DNA of 64,000 nt. It comes from Apricaphanius iberus. Taxonomy: Eukaryota; Chordata; Actinopteri; Cyprinodontiformes; Aphaniidae. Both the position numbers and the translations under genes were made by a program. This document shows, one piece after another, positions 43,466 to 54,699 of the stretch. The stretch covers positions 558,001 through 622,000 of the forward strand of contig JAPXFQ010001355.1 of the NCBI GenBank assembly GCA_028564705.1, read 5' to 3'. The notes under the pieces were generated by a model that worked only from the letters and a program-made list of their open reading frames with translations, was not told the origin of the DNA and searched no databases. The stretch's first letter is position 1. Each line of letters starts with the position of its first letter.

Positions 43466-44645
43466 TATACGCTTTCAACTGTTCAAAAATGCTAAAGAAA
43501 GTCAAACTCACCATTCAAAACCTCATATAATTGACAGCATAGAGCCATCTTGAACAAACAAGGTACTTTGATATCAAGAAAGATCTAATTAATGTAGTCC
43601 AATAAAATAGTTTGTCCATATCAAGTCGTATGTCAACAATTTCGATACAATCTGCTGCTGGAATCCTAAGTTTTCTTCAGATGGCTCTATTTCTCAGAAA
43701 GTTTTCATCATAATTTCTGTTGTTTGATGCTAGTTTTTTGTTAAAGGTTTTGGATAAAAATTGGATAACTATGGATTTAGGTCTGTCAAAAAAGTTTGAA
43801 TTAAATGTACATAAACCAACCACTTATTGCATAGATTTATTGTGTTGCATATAAATTAATAATCTATATTTAATTTGTCATCTACTTGACCACAGAAATA
43901 AAAAGTTAGTCAGTTCAGACAGTAAGGGTTTATTTGTCAAATATGAGGACAGCAAATGCAAGGAAGAGCTAGTTGTCGTGACTCTTGGTCTGAACTGACA
44001 CTACAGTATCTGGTTGTTTGGAGAGTTATCTTAGAAGAAGATCAAATAAACTGCAGCCCCTATTGAAAGAGTTAACCACAGTAAAGAAGGGATCTAAAGT
44101 TATTAGAGCACCTCACATGTCATAGGAGTCAATAAAGCCTAGAGCCAATCTGTGCAGGGGAAGCTGTTCATCTTTTTTGTCCTGTTTGAAGACATAACAA
44201 ACAGCCTCCATGTTTGTGGCTAGAGTTTCTAATGTTTTAAAAATGAATCTAAATGTGGGAGTTTTTAAAAATAGAACATTTTTAGACTCCCTGTGATAGA
44301 TCGTTGACTTCCTCAGAGTGTACTCTGCTTCTCAAGGTTTTGACGACTGGAGACAGGCACCAGCCGAACGACACATTAACACATTAAACTGGAAAATTAG
44401 AAATAAAGTCGGAAATGGGTGCACAGGGTAACATTTTGGGGGGAGTTTAAGTGCTTAAAAGATTTTTACTTTGAGTGAAATTATGTTATTTTAAATGAAA
44501 GAATTAATACATATATAATTATAAAATTAATAAAAATAAACCAGAAAACCTTTTTCAAATTCATCATAAAATTTGTTGAAATAATACAACAGGTAACGTA
44601 TCTATGTTTTAAAAGGGGGAAGTGCTTAAAGTGACAACATAGTGT
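43466..44645. other. Non-coding stretch
   Basis: Nothing recognisable. Confidence 0.5.
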
Positions 44646-45119
44646 TTTAAAGAGTAACTCGCCCCCCACCAGAGTATAACCCCGCCCGCATTTGTTTTTA
44701 AACAAACAACTGGCGGACCAGGCAACACGCGGGGGGGATAAAGGGCTGGCCGTGGTCTGGGCTGTGACTGATATTGTGCAGCAGCACAGAGTAAAAGACG
44801 ACCAGAAAGATGGAGAGAGCCATATTAACACGAGCTCAATTACCTCAGAAGGAAATAATCTGGAGGTTTAGGTTTGTTCTCCATTTCCTTCTCCAGATAA
44901 CAGAGTACAGGTAGATAGGTTCTGTGGAGGAGGCGAGCAGCCCTGCGCGATACCGGTTGGAGCCGTTGTCTTGTTCTCTGCCCAGGGCAGCAGCAGATAC
45001 CAAGCATGTGGCGGCATTACGGCATAGAATGGTCTCTGAGTTGTACATTGTTGTTGGCCAAATCTAATGCTAAATATAGATTAGCTTGAGTAATTTTGTG
45101 TTACTCTGCCTCGACTGTA

Positions 45120-45332
45120 CAGACGTGGACAAAATTGTTGGTACCCTTCATTAAATAAAAGAAAAACTCATAATGGTCACAGAAATAACTGTAATCTGAC
45201 AATAGTAATAATAAATAAAAATTATATAAATGTTGACCAATGAAAGTCAGACATTGCTTTTCATCCATGCTTCAACGGAATTATTTAAAAAATAAATGCA
45301 TGAAACAGGCCTGGACAAAAATTATGGTACCC
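45120..45332 (+). repeat. Left long inverted repeat
   Basis: 213 bp, paired with 46468-46680, with transposase-site-like motifs at its outer (45120-45146) and inner (45307-45332) ends. Confidence 0.93.
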
Positions 45333-45499
45333 CTAGAAAAGAATGAAAATAATGTGACCAAAGGGACATGTTAATCCAAGGTATGTCCACTAATCAGCAT
45401 CCTAGGTGTCTACAATCCTGTAATCACTCAGTGGGCCTATATATAGGACTCCAGGTAGTCACTGTGTTGTTTGGTGACGTGGTGTGTACCACACTCAAT

Positions 45500-46462
45500 A
45501 TAAACCAGAGGAAGCAAAGGAAAGAGTTGTCTCAGGAGATGAGAAAGAAAATCATAGACAAGCATGTTAACTGTAAAGGCTATAAGACCATCTCCAAGCA
45601 GCTAGATGTTTCTGTGACTACAGCTGCACATGTCATTCAGTAATGTACGATCCATGGGACTGTAGCCAACCTCCCTGGACGTGGCTGCAGGAGGAAAATT
45701 GATGACAAATCAAAGAGACGGATAATCCAAATGGTAACAAAAGAGCCTAGAAAGACAAAATAGATCCAAGCTGAACTTTATGCTCAAGGAACATCAGTGT
45801 CAGATCGGAACATCCTTCGCTGGACAAATCATAAAAAAAACAGACTGGAGTATGCCAAACTACATGCTGACGAGCCACAAAGCTTCTGGGAGAATGTCCT
45901 GTGGACAGATGAGACAAAAATTAAACTTTTTGCCAAGGCACATCAGCTCTATGTTCACAGACGGAAAAATGAAGCATATCTAGAAAAGAACACGGTCCCT
46001 ACTGTGAAACATGGGGGAGGCTCGGTTATGTTCTGGGGCTGATTTGCTGCATCTGACACAGGGTGTCTTGAATCTGTGCAGGGTACAATGAAATCTCAAG
46101 ACTATCAGGGGATTCTAGAGAGAAATGTGCTGGCCAGTGTCAGAAAGCATGGTCTCAGTCGCAGGTCACGGGTCTTACAACAGGAAAATGACCCAAAACA
46201 CACAGCTAAAAACACCCAAGAAGGGCTAAGAGGAAAACACTGGCCTTCTATGAGCCCTGATCTCAATCCTATTGAGCATCTTTGGAAGGAGCTGAAACGT
46301 GCTGTCTGGAAAAGGCGCCCTTCAAACCGGAAACAACTAGAACAGTTTGCTCATGAGGAGTGGGCCAAAATACCTGCTGAGAGGTGCAGAAGTCTCATTG
46401 ACAGTTACAGGAATCATTTGTTTGCAGTGATTGCCTCAAAAGGTTGTGCAACCAAATATTAA
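45500..46462 (+). pseudogene. Tc1-type transposase with three stops, altered DDE
   Basis: All recognisable parts lie in one frame: the helix-turn-helix (QRKELSQEMRKKIIDKH, GYKTISKQLDVSVTT) at about 45510-45640, the GRG hinge (NLPGRGCRRK), then the catalytic domain. The ancestral start is probably the ATA at 45500, where ATG would be expected. In-frame stops lie at 45641-45643, 45761-45763 and 46040-46042. WTDETKI carries the first catalytic aspartate. The second motif reads QQENDPKHT, so the expected aspartate is glutamate. Between this position and the NPIE glutamate there are only 29 residues, where 34 is usual, so about 15 bp were lost in frame. The C-terminus (ASKGCATKY) is intact. No frameshift is seen, only point changes and the in-frame loss. 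Confidence 0.93.
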
Positions 46463-46467
46463 GTTGT

Positions 46468-46680
46468 GGGTACCATCATTTTTGTCCAGGCCTGTTTCAT
46501 GCATTTATTTTTTAAATAATTCCGTTGAAGCATGGATGAAAAGCAATGTCTGACTTTCATTGGTCAACATTTATATAATTTTTATTTATTATTACTTTTG
46601 TCAGATTAAAGTTATTTCTGTGACCATTATGAGTTTTTCTTTGATTTAATGAAGGGTACCAACAATTGTGTCCACGTCTG
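46468..46680 (-). repeat. Right long inverted repeat
   Basis: Inverted partner of 45120-45332, ending TGTGTCCACGTCTG before TA. Confidence 0.93.
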
Positions 46681-47221
46681 TATATCATTGTCTGCAGCAG
46701 AAAATGTGTGTTGTAGAGAGATGCCCAAGATTTAAAATATCCACGCATGATGAAAATCATTCAGGAATGTGCAAAACAAAAAAACATTTCACACAGTTAT
46801 TGCATTAAAAATGAACCAAGATTTTATTTTCTATTTACTGATATCAGTTATTCAGTTATTTGTCATAGGTAATGAGCAAATATCAGCGAGTAGGGGTAAC
46901 CACCTGCATAACAGAGCAACCAGGTTTTGAGCTAGTTGTGGTGCAGGCAGTTCATGGCACCTCGCTATGGAGGTGTGACCGAGACTGCACGTATTATATA
47001 CCCCACCAAGGCAGGATTCCAATTCTAGTGAATTCCAGAGCAGTGTAATTGTTCAACAACTTGGGGCACTAAACTAATGGATTTTGGTACAAAATTTATA
47101 TTTATAAGTTATATTTAATACTTAAAATAATGACCGGACATGTAGATAGTGGTATTATAGACTCACTTACACAGTTTATCAACAATAAAACTTGATTTTG
47201 GGGTGAGTTACACTTTAAGGT

Positions 47222-47416
47222 ATATCTCCAAAAACTCAGCAGCAAGAAAAAACCATCAGAACAACAAGGATTGCATGGAAACAAGAAGTCTCACTTTAAC
47301 ATAAACTCGAGGTTTGTGTGTGGATCCAGAAGTTTTACTCAAGCAAATGTTGGGCAGATATACAACATTTGGAAATTGCTGTGGTACTTTGCGCAAACTT
47401 ATGAAAAAGGCAAACC
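47222..47416. other. Short unassigned stretch
   Basis: Nothing recognisable between two fold-back elements. Confidence 0.4.
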
Positions 47417-47952
47417 CTTAAAGGAGCATGAGGCAGGATTAATAAGCAAACCTCACGAGTGATGCGGCTGGCGCTGTAAGTAACTGCAGCGACCGACACG
47501 GGAGTGTTCACGAACTCTTAAGCCGCGTTGACACCAGCCAGCTCGTCCAGGAAGCAAAACGCTCAAATGGACGAAAGTCGATGCTTTAAAATTAAACCAC
47601 AGCTGCTTCTATACCTTTTAGTCGCCGTCGCTGCATCAACTCAGTTTGTCAGCGGGCAAGCAGGGATTTCTCTGTTGTTTCTCTCAGTGTTTTCCACACA
47701 GAGATGAATCTGTGACCTGACTACAGCCACAACACGAAAGCATGAGCAACATCGACTCGTGTCACACGATAGCACAGAGCGGGAATGTTCAGGCACGAAC
47801 TGACAAACATTTTGCTGAATACAGGCTGTTCAAGAAAATAGAATGATACGTGCTTGGGCTCATTCTTTTTGGTTTGGAATGCTTTTTAACCCAATAGCAT
47901 TATAAAACTGGACATGCATCGTTTTTTTGTTACAAATCCTCCTCCTTTACAT
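47417..47952. mobile_element. MITE-like element (GGAGCATGAGGCAGGATT end)
   Basis: The left end TTAAAGGAGCATGAGGCAGG matches a known style of fish repeat terminus. A weaker inverse match (complement TGTAAAGGAGGAGGATTTG) lies at about 47934-47952. The interior is CpG-rich near the left end and encodes nothing. Confidence 0.5.
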
Positions 47953-48449
47953 ACAAGTAAAATCTGCTAAACAGAATAAACCTTTATTACAAGCACCTTA
48001 TGCTTCTGTTGCTGCGTGCGCTCCCTGGGTGTTCAGGATCGCCCTGGAGCCGGTAAAGAGTGAATGGGGTTTGACCATCCCACAAGAGGTGGAGCCATGG
48101 AAGGGCTCCTGACACCGGATACAGAAATCAAAGAGAGAGCTGGAACAGGTGCATTTGCCCCTTTGAACCTTGGCTGAGTGGGTTGCAGGAAAGCCACAGC
48201 GTCTATGAGACCGTAGAGACTCGTTCTGCTTCAGAGTGCCAGCAGCCTGAATTAAGCTTAAATCAAACGTTTTGGGAAGTGTTTTGTGGAGTGGTGCACA
48301 CAGTGGTAGATGGGCACAAACAGCCCATCAACAAATACTCAGCAAGAAGATACAAGCACACACGGCCGGGCAAGAACAACGGTCAGCAAAAAGAACACAG
48401 AGGCAGTCTTACATTCGAGCAGTGGCATTAAGGCCTACAATACCAGGCT
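47953..48449. other. Unassigned; possibly 5' part of hAT relic
   Basis: No domain is visible. It may be the diverged N-terminal region of the hAT relic that follows. Confidence 0.35.
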
Positions 48450-48812
48450 CAAGGTTTTCAGCCCTTTTCAATCGTAGATGACAGAAGATTTAGGGAATTC
48501 ACCATGGCATTTGATGCCTGATTTGTTTGAGAAGATAAGAGCTGATGTGTGGGGGGAAAAATCAATACACCACCTGCTATGTGCTCAACAATTGACTGAT
48601 GAGCCTCCAGCACAACAGGTTACATGTCTGTTACATGCCCCAATGTGACCAAGTTCAAGCTGCAGTCACCCTTGTTAGCCTGTTTTGAGGTAACAGACAA
48701 CCATGCATCTGGAAATCTGGCTAGAGAGCTTGAAAGGATTGCAATTGGATGGAACCAATGCAACCATGGACTGGAACCATCTAAATTGTTTTGCGCACAT
48801 ATTAAATTTAAT

Positions 48813-48822
48813 AGTCAGAATA
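48813..48822 (+). repeat. Target duplication of SINE-like insert, left
   Basis: AGTCAGAATA, repeated exactly at 48951-48960. Confidence 0.85.
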
Positions 48823-48950
48823 TATCCATCCATCCATTTTCTGAACCGCTTAGTCGTCCAGGGGTCAAGGGGGGGCTGGTGCCTATCTCCAGCTGTCAAC
48901 TGGTGAGAGGCGGGGTACACCCTGGATAGGTCGCCAGTCTATCACAGGGC
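48823..48950 (+). mobile_element. Short SINE-like/LINE-tail insert
   Basis: 128 bp starting with (ATCC)n then ATTTTCTGAACCGCTTAGTC and ending GGTCGCCAGTCTATCACAGG. This is a very common fish dispersed repeat with an ATCC-rich end. It is bounded by an exact 10-bp duplication and splits the hAT coding motif LNLIVRI from its continuation. Confidence 0.88.
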
Positions 48951-49720
48951 AGTCAGAATACAGTAGACTCAAATTCAAGAGATTATCAGAAAGGTGAAAG
49001 CAATAACTGAATATAAACGCCACAGCAAAGTAGCTTTTGCTAAACTGCGAGAGGCAGATGAGACAGCCCCAACAGCGACTGAAACAAGATGTGCCAAAAA
49101 GGCGGAATTCCACTTATTACATGCTGTAGCGGATTAAAGAAGTGAAGGATCCCCTCATTTCCACCCTGGCCTTGGTAAATCGTCAACTTCACTCACTGTC
49201 AGTGGAAATGGTCAAGGAAACCTGTGAGGTCCTGCAGCCTTTTGAGGAAGGGACTGTGGAGTGCAGAGAGTAATGACAAAGTAGTGTTATAATACATGTA
49301 TATATTTCACGTTGTGTCATTACATTTGCCTCAACACATTTATCAATCCTTTCCAAGATGTTAGCATTTAAGATGTTTGTTTTCTGTGACAAAATATACT
49401 TAATGTACGGTACTGGAGGAGCTGTTACTGCATTAAAAGCATGGCACATCGTCTTTCCTTCTTCCATACTGGTTGAAAAGCCATTTTAATGGTAAGAGGG
49501 ATGCAGATAATTACTACAGACAGATAAATCCTTCCATTTATCAGCCAATCCAATACATGATAGACATTATCATGGCAGAAATGGTCAACCAGTTGAGGGG
49601 GATTGAAAAAGTGAGCCTGCTTGCAGATGCTACACCTAGAAAGAAGCATGCATTTTTGCATAATAGATATGCAGAAGATGCTGTAACAAGAGTTGTGGGA
49701 TAACCTACAGGTCAATCCTT

Positions 49721-50650
49721 CCAGTGAAACAGTGCCTGTGATTTGGGCTGATTTTATGGAGCGGGTTGCATCTCCAATAGGAGGAGTCTAAACACCTTCA
49801 CAGAGGCAATGCCGGTGTTTAAAGGTTTCCTGTCAGAGTAGCTCCTGTCCCTAACATCTGACTCATGGAGTAGTGGAAGTCTAGTGCAATTGTCTTCAAA
49901 AAAAAACTATGACGTTATGTTAAGACTAGACTCTGTATAGGGGCCAATTAAGTTCCGTCTTTTTTCAAAAGCAGGACAAATAATTACAGACAGGAGAAAC
50001 CAGGTCATTCCTTGAAAGGTTCGGCAGCTGATGTTCCTCAATGCCAATCTGTAAGTGACAATTCATTTAGACGTGAACTAGTAATTTTGAACACATTCAT
50101 TGCGAACATAATTTTTTTAATGTAATTTTGGATTTTATATTTAATAAGCTTCAGCCAGTTTGCACCTTTATTCAAGCCTAGGGTATACAGCAAAAATGGA
50201 TACAGTATTAACAGGTGACTGAGTAATTCCGCTCTCTTGGATGCAAGCTGAATATCAATGCCATTCATGCATGTGTGCACAGACAATGCAAGTCTATGCG
50301 TGCTTCTACCAAGGACAGAGTCCTGCATAGCAATTCTACCAACCACATATCATTTGCAAGGCAAGGCTATCCTTGCGTCACTTCCGGCATTTTAGACAAC
50401 TGCTTTATGTAAAGAGATTTTGTTGTTTTCTAATTGCCGTTTGTGTTGTTGAGCTACTGTTTTATTTGTGTAATTCGTTTATGATTCTGTAAATATTTTA
50501 TGTCATTTTTATGTCTGAATTTGCAAAAATGTTTTTGAGATATGTTTCTTACTGAATTGAAAATGCGTTTGTAGTCAGTTTCTGAATTTGTAAATTTGTG
50601 TCTAAGTTTGCTTGTTTTGGAATGTATTTTTAGGAGGGGGATTTGTAAAA
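49721..50650. other. Non-coding stretch
   Basis: The first part may be the decayed C-terminal region of the hAT relic. No gene is supported. Confidence 0.45.
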
Positions 50651-50879
50651 AATATTTTTTTTACTTTTTATTTTCAGCAACACCAACAGAAATTACATGC
50701 AAATTTACTAACTTCACTTCCTTCTATTTTACAGTGTATTAATGTTTCACACATTGATCACATTATAGATATTTACAGCAATCCAGTCTATCCAATCTAA
50801 ATGTGCATATTGCATAAAAAATAATTCTCAGACTCCTATGTAAATGAATAAAAAAATGATATAAATAGATGAAATAATA

Positions 50880-51605
50880 AATGAGTTCTACAGCTTCATT
50901 ATCTGTATTACTGTATTCCATATTTTTTGAAAATGTTCTAGTTTCAGTCTTGCAGTAACTTGTTCTATAATGTAAACCTGTCTCACCCTGCTTCTACAGT
51001 GCTTAACACTGGGAGGCTGCAAATTCAAACCTTTAGACTCTAATAAATTTCTTTGCTGTCATAAGGAAATTACTTAGTAGGTTTGTGTTGTTTCTATCTG
51101 TAAAATGTTTAGGTACTATCCCCAATATAAACAAAGTTAGATCGAATTGTACCTCTGCATGCAGGACTTTTTAAAATTTATTTGTGGACACCTTTCCAAA
51201 AGTCTATGATCTTTAGACAGTTCCAAAATATATTAGAGTAATCCTCCACAAATATGCAATTTCTCCAACATAGATTTGACTTATTACTATATCTGAAAGT
51301 AATAATTAGAGTATTGAAAAAACACATCTTTACCTTCCATTCAAATTCCTTCCATGAAGGGCTGTTGGTTAGTTTGTGTTCCATCCATTTTTGTTTTACA
51401 TCTGTATTGTTAACAAAATAATGTTGCTGTAAAGTTTTATAGTTTTTTTATATCAGTCTTTTTTTTCGATTGTCCTTTTCAGTTGATAACACCATTTCTT
51501 CAGTTTAGTTGTATGTGTATGTAATGTATTTGATCTCTTTCATTATGGTTCCATATGTAATGCCTCAATTAAAATATTTATAAAAGTCATTGGTACATTA
51601 AATTC
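50880..51605 (-). pseudogene. L1 ORF2 C-terminal part
   Basis: Minus-strand frames read FEQLKQEFNVPMTFINIL (51540-51600), then SPSWKEFEWKVKMCFFNT, then a knuckle CWRNCIFVEDYSNIFWNC at 51178-51384 in which the usual histidine is asparagine. Downstream, LFILGIVPKHFTDRNNTN and LLSNFLMTAKKFIRV lie in the same frame beyond a stop. The wording is that of L1 ORF2 after the reverse transcriptase. Stops break it. Confidence 0.85.
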
Positions 51606-51621
51606 CTGTTTAAGTTGTTCA

Positions 51622-53015
51622 AATTCAGTTCAAAACTACTTTATTGATCCCAGAGGGAAATTAAGTGTTGTTGTAGCTCATTGCTAATTAATTTTTCAAG
51701 GAGTTGTTGTAGACCATGATGGCTGTGGGGAGAAAGGATTTCCTGTAGTGGTCTGTGTTTCATGCAAACTAAAGAAGCCACCGACTGAAGATACTCTGTT
51801 GCCGTAGGATAGTCTCATGAAGAGGATGCTCAGGGTTTTCCATAATCTTTTTAATTTTATGAGGAATCCTTCTTTGCATCATTATCTCCAGTTTTTCCAC
51901 AGTAGTCCCCAGAACAGAACCAGCCTACTTTATCAGGTTGTTGAGCCATTTTAAGTCCCTGGCATGAATTGTGTTGAATGCACTGGAGAAATCAAAGAAC
52001 ATGATTATTCCAGTGCTGCCTGCTTTGTCCAGATGACAGTGACTTGGTTGAAGCAGGTTGATGATGGCATCTTCAACACCAACTCCATGGTGATAAGCAA
52101 ACTGCAGGGGCTCCTGATAGGTTTTATTTTGCTTACTCAGGTAGTGCAACAGGATTCTCTCCAGGACCTTCAGGATGTTGGATGTCAGGGTGACAGGTCT
52201 ACAGTCATTGATGACAGATTGGTGAGTTTTCTTTGGAACTGGAACAAGGCAGGATGTCTTGCACACCACTGGAACATTCTCCTGGGTCAGGCTAAGGTTG
52301 AAGAGGTGCTGCAGAATCCCACAGAGCTGCTCTGCACAGGTCTTCAGGACTCTGGGGCTGACACCATCTGGACCTGCAGCCTTGTTCCGTTTCAGATTCT
52401 TTAACTGCCTCTTCACCTGACTGCTAGATACAGACAGGTGGGAGAGTGAGATAAAGGGAGTAGCAGAATCTTCTGACTTGGTTGAAGACAAAGTTTTGGA
52501 AGTAGCAGAGTTCCTGACAGAGGTGGAAGATAAAACATCTGAGGTGTGACACAACAGGTGTGGATCAGAGGAGAGGGAGATGTGTCTTTGGCTGGAAACA
52601 GGAGAGGAGGATGCTGAGCTTGTTCCTGAACTGAACCTATTGAAGAACCTGTGCAGTTCATTGGCTCTATCAATACTACTATCTATCCAGTCCTTCCTGT
52701 GCTTTAAGCCTGTGATCTTTTTCATTCCAGACCAGAAATCTCTTATATTGTTCTTATGTTTCTCCAGCTTCTTCCTGTAAGCCTCTTTGCTGTCTCTGAA
52801 CTTGACTTTTAGTTGCTTCTGTATACTCCTTAATAACTCCCTCCTTGAAGGCTCTTTTTTTGTTGTTCAGCAGTTCCTTCAGCTCATTGGTGATCCAGCG
52901 TTTGTTATTAGGGAAGCATCTCACTGTTCTGGAGGGGATGATGTTGTCCACACAGACGTTTATGTAGTCAGTCACAAACTCAGTCATCTCCATGTGGATG
53001 GCAAAGAGTCAATCC
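51622..53015 (-). pseudogene. Rex1-like (CR1/jockey group) LINE, internally deleted
   Basis: The minus strand reads FVTDYINVCVDNIIPSRTVR and CFPNNKRWITNELKELL (52754-52993), then an open stretch of about 266 codons (51925-52725). The open stretch contains KRNKAAGPDGVSPRVLKTCA, VPVPKKTHQSVINDCRPVTL, QFAYHHGVGVEDAI and FFDFSSAFNTI (RT motif A). It then jumps to LKWLNNLIK and, past a stop, AGSVLGTTVEKLEIM, joining the 3' region. The RT palm from motif B onward, including YADD, has been lost. The element ends ATCAATAAAGTAGTTTTGAA on the minus strand. It is inserted in the L1 copy in the same orientation and is 5'-truncated within the endonuclease/linker. The subfamily name is inferred from motif wording. 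Confidence 0.87.
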
Positions 53016-53645
53016 TTCAATGATTTTATTGCACCTTAAAAATGTGATCAATGATTACTATTCCATTATTTATCCATTTATCAAAACTTTTGTCCATAGT
53101 ACTTGGTACAAAGTTTTTTTTTGTGTGAAATTTTTGTAGTTTTACTTACAGATCTTGACAAGTTTAAGGTATTTTTTTATGGTTGACCATATTTTCATTG
53201 TTTCGTTAATTAACAATTAACAATTTTGAATGTTGAGATCTCTTTGTACTGTTTTTATTGTAAAGGGCATTGACTTTAAATGCGTCTTTGGGTAGGCTCT
53301 CTGTTCCATTTCTATCCATATAGTCTATTTATCTTTAGTTATTCTTAAGATAAGTATTTCAAGTTGAGATGCCCAGCAGTAGTTCTTTATATCCGGTAGA
53401 TTTAGTCCTCCTCAACTCTTGGCTGACAGAAGGGTTTTATATTTAATTTTTGCTTTTATTTTTTTAAAATTGGAACTAGGGATGTTGATCAGAAGTGACT
53501 GAAACAAAAACAGCAATCTTGGCAGTAAATTTATTCTAATTATTTCAACCTCCCGGACGAGGTTAAAGGGTAAAACTTCTCATCTCTCCAACTCCTTTTT
53601 AATTTAACTGATCCCTTTTCACAATTTGCATCATACATCTGTGAA
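53016..53645 (-). pseudogene. L1 ORF2 post-RT part
   Basis: The minus strand reads FNLVREVEIIRINLLPRLL, FLFQSLLINIPSSNFKK, GGLNLPDIKNYWASQL, then TMKIWSTIKKYLKL and SFDKWINNGIVIIDHIF. These are consecutive segments of L1 ORF2 following the RT fingers/palm. It continues across the Rex1-like insertion into 50880-51605. Confidence 0.87.
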
Positions 53646-53654
53646 ATTAGGGTT

Positions 53655-54060
53655 AATGATTGTTGCTCAGACTTTTTTGCCCCAAAAGAGAAGTTAGACA
53701 GGTGGGTTGCTTGAGTCCTTCTTTGTTTATGATAAGTATTGAGCCATTGGCAGAGTTAATTAGACCTTTTTTTATGTTGGGAATAAGGGATGAGGGGGGA
53801 GTGGAACATAAATTATCACTCTTTGTAGATCATTTATTAATATTCTTAAAAACCCATTAAAATCAATCCCAGCACTAAATGAGGTAATGGGGGATTGTGG
53901 AAAGGTGTCAGGATACTTAACTAATGAAAGCAATAGCCATGATGATTTCAGGTGAATGTTTAGCAGAATTGAAAGAAAATGTAGACTTTAAATTGACGGA
54001 CAAAGGATTTACATTTTTAGGTGTAATAATTGCCCCCAATTTTTTACAGTAAAAAATAGT
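53655..54060 (+). pseudogene. Inverted L1 ORF2 RT segment
   Basis: The plus strand reads QVGCLSPSLFMISIEPLAEL (RT motif B region), HKLSLFVDHLLIFLK (motif C, where the usual YADD is FVDH), then EVMGDCGKVSGYLTNESNS and FTFLGVIIAPNF. Small frame breaks separate these. It is oriented opposite to the rest of the copy, and its end precedes, in protein order, the start of the direct part. Confidence 0.88.
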
Positions 54061-54699
54061 TTAACGTAAATTAGCTTTGCACTTCTCAGCCACCATACCT
54101 ACCATGCTCAGTACAATTACCTGCAACTCTAAATCGAGCTTTGGCAGTATTCGGACTGATGGCTTATCCCAGAATGAGTGTCTTGTCACATACGTAAAAA
54201 AAGGGGCCTTGAAAAACCACAAGGCCCAGAGTGGGGTAGACTTCAGGACCGGGATGGAGCAGAAATGGAATGCATGTACTGTGTAACGTAAAAGGACAAT
54301 TGTTTTGAATTAAATGTTGCTGAAAAAGCAAAGTAATATAAATAAAATAAATAAATGTAAATAAATAAATGATTATATAAATTAATAATAATATAATTCA
54401 TCATTTATTCTTAATATATATAAAATCCTTTAATATGGATATGATTTAATATGGATAGAGTAGATTAATCACTCATCTGTGGAAAACAGCGAATATCACA
54501 AGAAATAGGTCTTTCCAAAAATAAAAGCTACACCGTATTAGCATGTTAAACAAATCAGGTCCTTATAGATCTCTCTGATGGAGCTGCCCTTCACACTCAT
54601 CTTCTTCACTTAGTTGCATATACAACAAAAACGGGTAGCGGTGAGGCAGTTGCCTTGCTGCAACGACCTAACTTCTCATAGTTTGTCTCGCTGACATAA
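54061..54699. other. Non-coding stretch
   Basis: AT-rich, with AAATAAATAAAT runs near 54340-54370. No gene. Confidence 0.5.

Larger units (their letters stand above)
45120..46680 (+). mobile_element. Tc1-type element with 213-bp inverted repeats
   Basis: TA flanks both ends (45118-45119, 46681-46682). The inverted repeats are 45120-45332 and 46468-46680 and highly similar. Each contains an outer motif (CAGACGTGGACAAAATTG... GGTACCC) and an inner related motif (CTGGACAAAAATTATGGTAC). This is the inverted/direct repeat layout in which transposase binds two sites per end. The transposase inside is inactivated. Confidence 0.95.
44646..47221. mobile_element. Fold-back element hosting a Tc1 insertion
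   Basis: The left end TTTTAAAGAGTAACTCGCCC and the right end, complement CTTAAAGTGTAACTCACCCC, are inverted repeats. Without the inserted Tc1 copy (45120-46680) the element is about 1.0 kb with no gene. A related partial copy is at 43058-43465. Confidence 0.7.
48450..49720 (+). pseudogene. Second hAT transposase relic
   Basis: Plus-strand fragments in several frames follow the hAT order. PFSIVDDRRFREF lies near 48460-48500. DWNHLNCFAHILNLIV at about 48770-48815 is the CxAHxLNL motif. VKAITEYKRHSKVAFAKLRE comes at about 48995-49050. LISTLALVNRQLHSLSVEMV, continuing ETCEVLQPFEEGT, spans 49150-49255. EMVNQLRGIEKVSLLADAT comes at 49575-49635. Stops and frameshifts separate them. A SINE-like insert interrupts it at 48823. 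The wording resembles the Ac/ZBED-like branch of hAT and differs from the relic at 16735-20149, so these are two families. It is non-functional. Confidence 0.82.
50651..54060 (-). mobile_element. L1-type LINE with 5' inversion, interrupted by Rex1-like LINE
   Basis: The minus strand carries the 3' half of an L1 ORF2 (right part 53016-53645, left part about 50880-51605). At its upstream end a segment of the same ORF2 lies in the opposite orientation (53655-54060). The inverted segment ends in the RT region exactly where the direct part resumes. This is the signature of twin-primed L1 insertion. A T-rich run at 50655-50685 may be the poly(A) tail on the other strand. Confidence 0.8.
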
